Positions 48,726 through 48,994 of a DNA stretch of 48,994 nucleotides are shown here, piece after piece (within the stretch, counting starts at the first letter, position 1; every line of letters starts with the position of its first letter). The translations under genes and the position numbers were made by a program. Source of the DNA: Spirochaetota bacterium (lineage in GTDB: Bacteria; Spirochaetota; UBA4802; UBA5550). Where the stretch lies: positions 1-48,994 of the forward strand of contig JAFGJK010000109.1 in NCBI GenBank assembly GCA_016929135.1, in the 5' to 3' direction. The notes below the pieces were generated by a model. The model did no database searches. It saw nothing but the letters and a program-made list of their open reading frames with translations, and was not told where the DNA came from.

Positions 48726-48994
48726 TCAGAAATCCGGTTCGCCCCTGAGCAGATCCTCGAAGGTCTCCCTGGCACGCACCAGCCGGTGCGACGACCCCTC
48801 CACCATCACCTCGGCGGCGCGGGGCCGGGCGTTGTAGTTTGAAGACATTGAGAAGGAATAGGCCCCTGCGTCCATCACCGCCAGCAGGTCGCCCTGCCGG
48901 CACCGGGGTATCGGACGCTCCAGGGCAAGGTAGTCCGCCGTCTCGCAGATCGGGCCCACCACGTCGGCGGTGACCAGGTCGCCGGAATTCCGCA
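48726..48994 (-). CDS. lysA: Diaminopimelate decarboxylase, C-terminal part (gene runs off the window)
   Basis: Last step of lysine synthesis, PLP enzyme that decarboxylates meso-diaminopimelate. Only the last ~89 residues are in the window. Motifs match LysA: VVGPICETADYLALERPIP (CE of the active site), GDLLAVMDAGAYSFSMSSNY (with Tyr contacting PLP) and RPRAAEVMVEG, RARETFEDLL. The frame is open to the window end. It leads a minus-strand run with lhr and HAD, but the pairing with a helicase has no obvious logic. Confidence 0.93.
   Translation of the reverse strand, partial: RNSGDLVTADVVGPICETADYLALERPIPRCRQGDLLAVMDAGAYSFSMSSNYNARPRAAEVMVEGSSHRLVRARETFEDLLRGEPDF

Noticed and set aside
1..48994. 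CRISPR arrays, tRNA and rRNA genes, complete insertion sequences
   Set aside because: No regularly spaced identical repeats, no cloverleaf or CCA-type ends, and no transposase signatures were found by reading both strands.

Overview
The window is GC-rich DNA from a Gram-negative bacterium. An outer-membrane TonB-dependent receptor with its own ExbB-ExbD-TonB motor shows the double membrane. The mix of genes fits a free-living Spirochaetota, Leptospira-like lineage: many lipoproteins with relaxed lipoboxes, a beta-propeller repeat lipoprotein, a 4-TM adenylate cyclase, a 7TM-PAS-SpoIIE phosphatase and a giant Ser/Thr kinase-ATPase-histidine kinase. This assignment is inference from gene content; no rRNA or marker gene is present to prove it. 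No tRNA, rRNA, CRISPR array or intact insertion sequence was seen.

Layout. 1-5.4 kb: a partial exported 5'-nucleotidase (-), divergent from an adenylate cyclase, then a vWA/CsgG-like lipoprotein and a small secreted protein that ends in a strong terminator. 5.5-10.3 kb: a six-gene minus-strand TonB uptake operon with one promoter and a repeat-rich operator, bracketed by two small paralogous proteins of unknown family. 10.3-12.9 kb: 7TM-PAS-SpoIIE phosphatase. 13.3-15.1 kb: a decayed B12-type radical SAM gene, then a translationally coupled DUF6249-like/ECF sigma/zinc anti-sigma cassette. 15.5-17.3 kb: hybrid REC-PAS-PAS-histidine kinase. 17.3-19.4 kb: a group of small cysteine-rich or lipid-anchored proteins (ferredoxin, YkgJ type, C_GCAxxG_C_C type, lipoprotein) plus a 29-residue membrane protein with a near-consensus promoter. 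19.5-21.6 kb: acyl-CoA ligase and MerR regulator, with a near-perfect 24-bp palindrome upstream. 22-25.7 kb: a very large exported transglutaminase-fold protein that seems to lack the catalytic cysteine.

25.8-28.3 kb: small soluble proteins (PNPOx-like, GNAT) and a membrane-anchored unknown. 28.3-32.7 kb: an island of lower GC with a seven-repeat propeller lipoprotein, an enoyl-CoA hydratase-like protein and a polytopic membrane protein; related ~80-bp intergenic repeats lie between these genes. 32.8-43.4 kb: cupin, 1889-residue kinase/ATPase/histidine kinase, CPBP-type membrane protease, and a 7TM receptor fused to HD-GYP and an RsbW-like ATPase. 43.4-49 kb: a minus-strand run lysA (partial)-lhr-HAD phosphatase with ATGA-type coupling at the last junction.

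The window is dominated by signal transduction (cAMP, PP2C, two histidine kinases, ECF sigma, HD-GYP) and cell-envelope functions. The best candidate for something undescribed is the pair of paralogous small proteins in the TonB operon, sharing PRExFDPHxG, D-x-x-C, H/P/C and RAPP motifs. After that come the 29-residue membrane protein and the receptor/HD-GYP/RsbW-like fusion. Most long open frames opposite these genes are codon shadows of GC-rich coding DNA.
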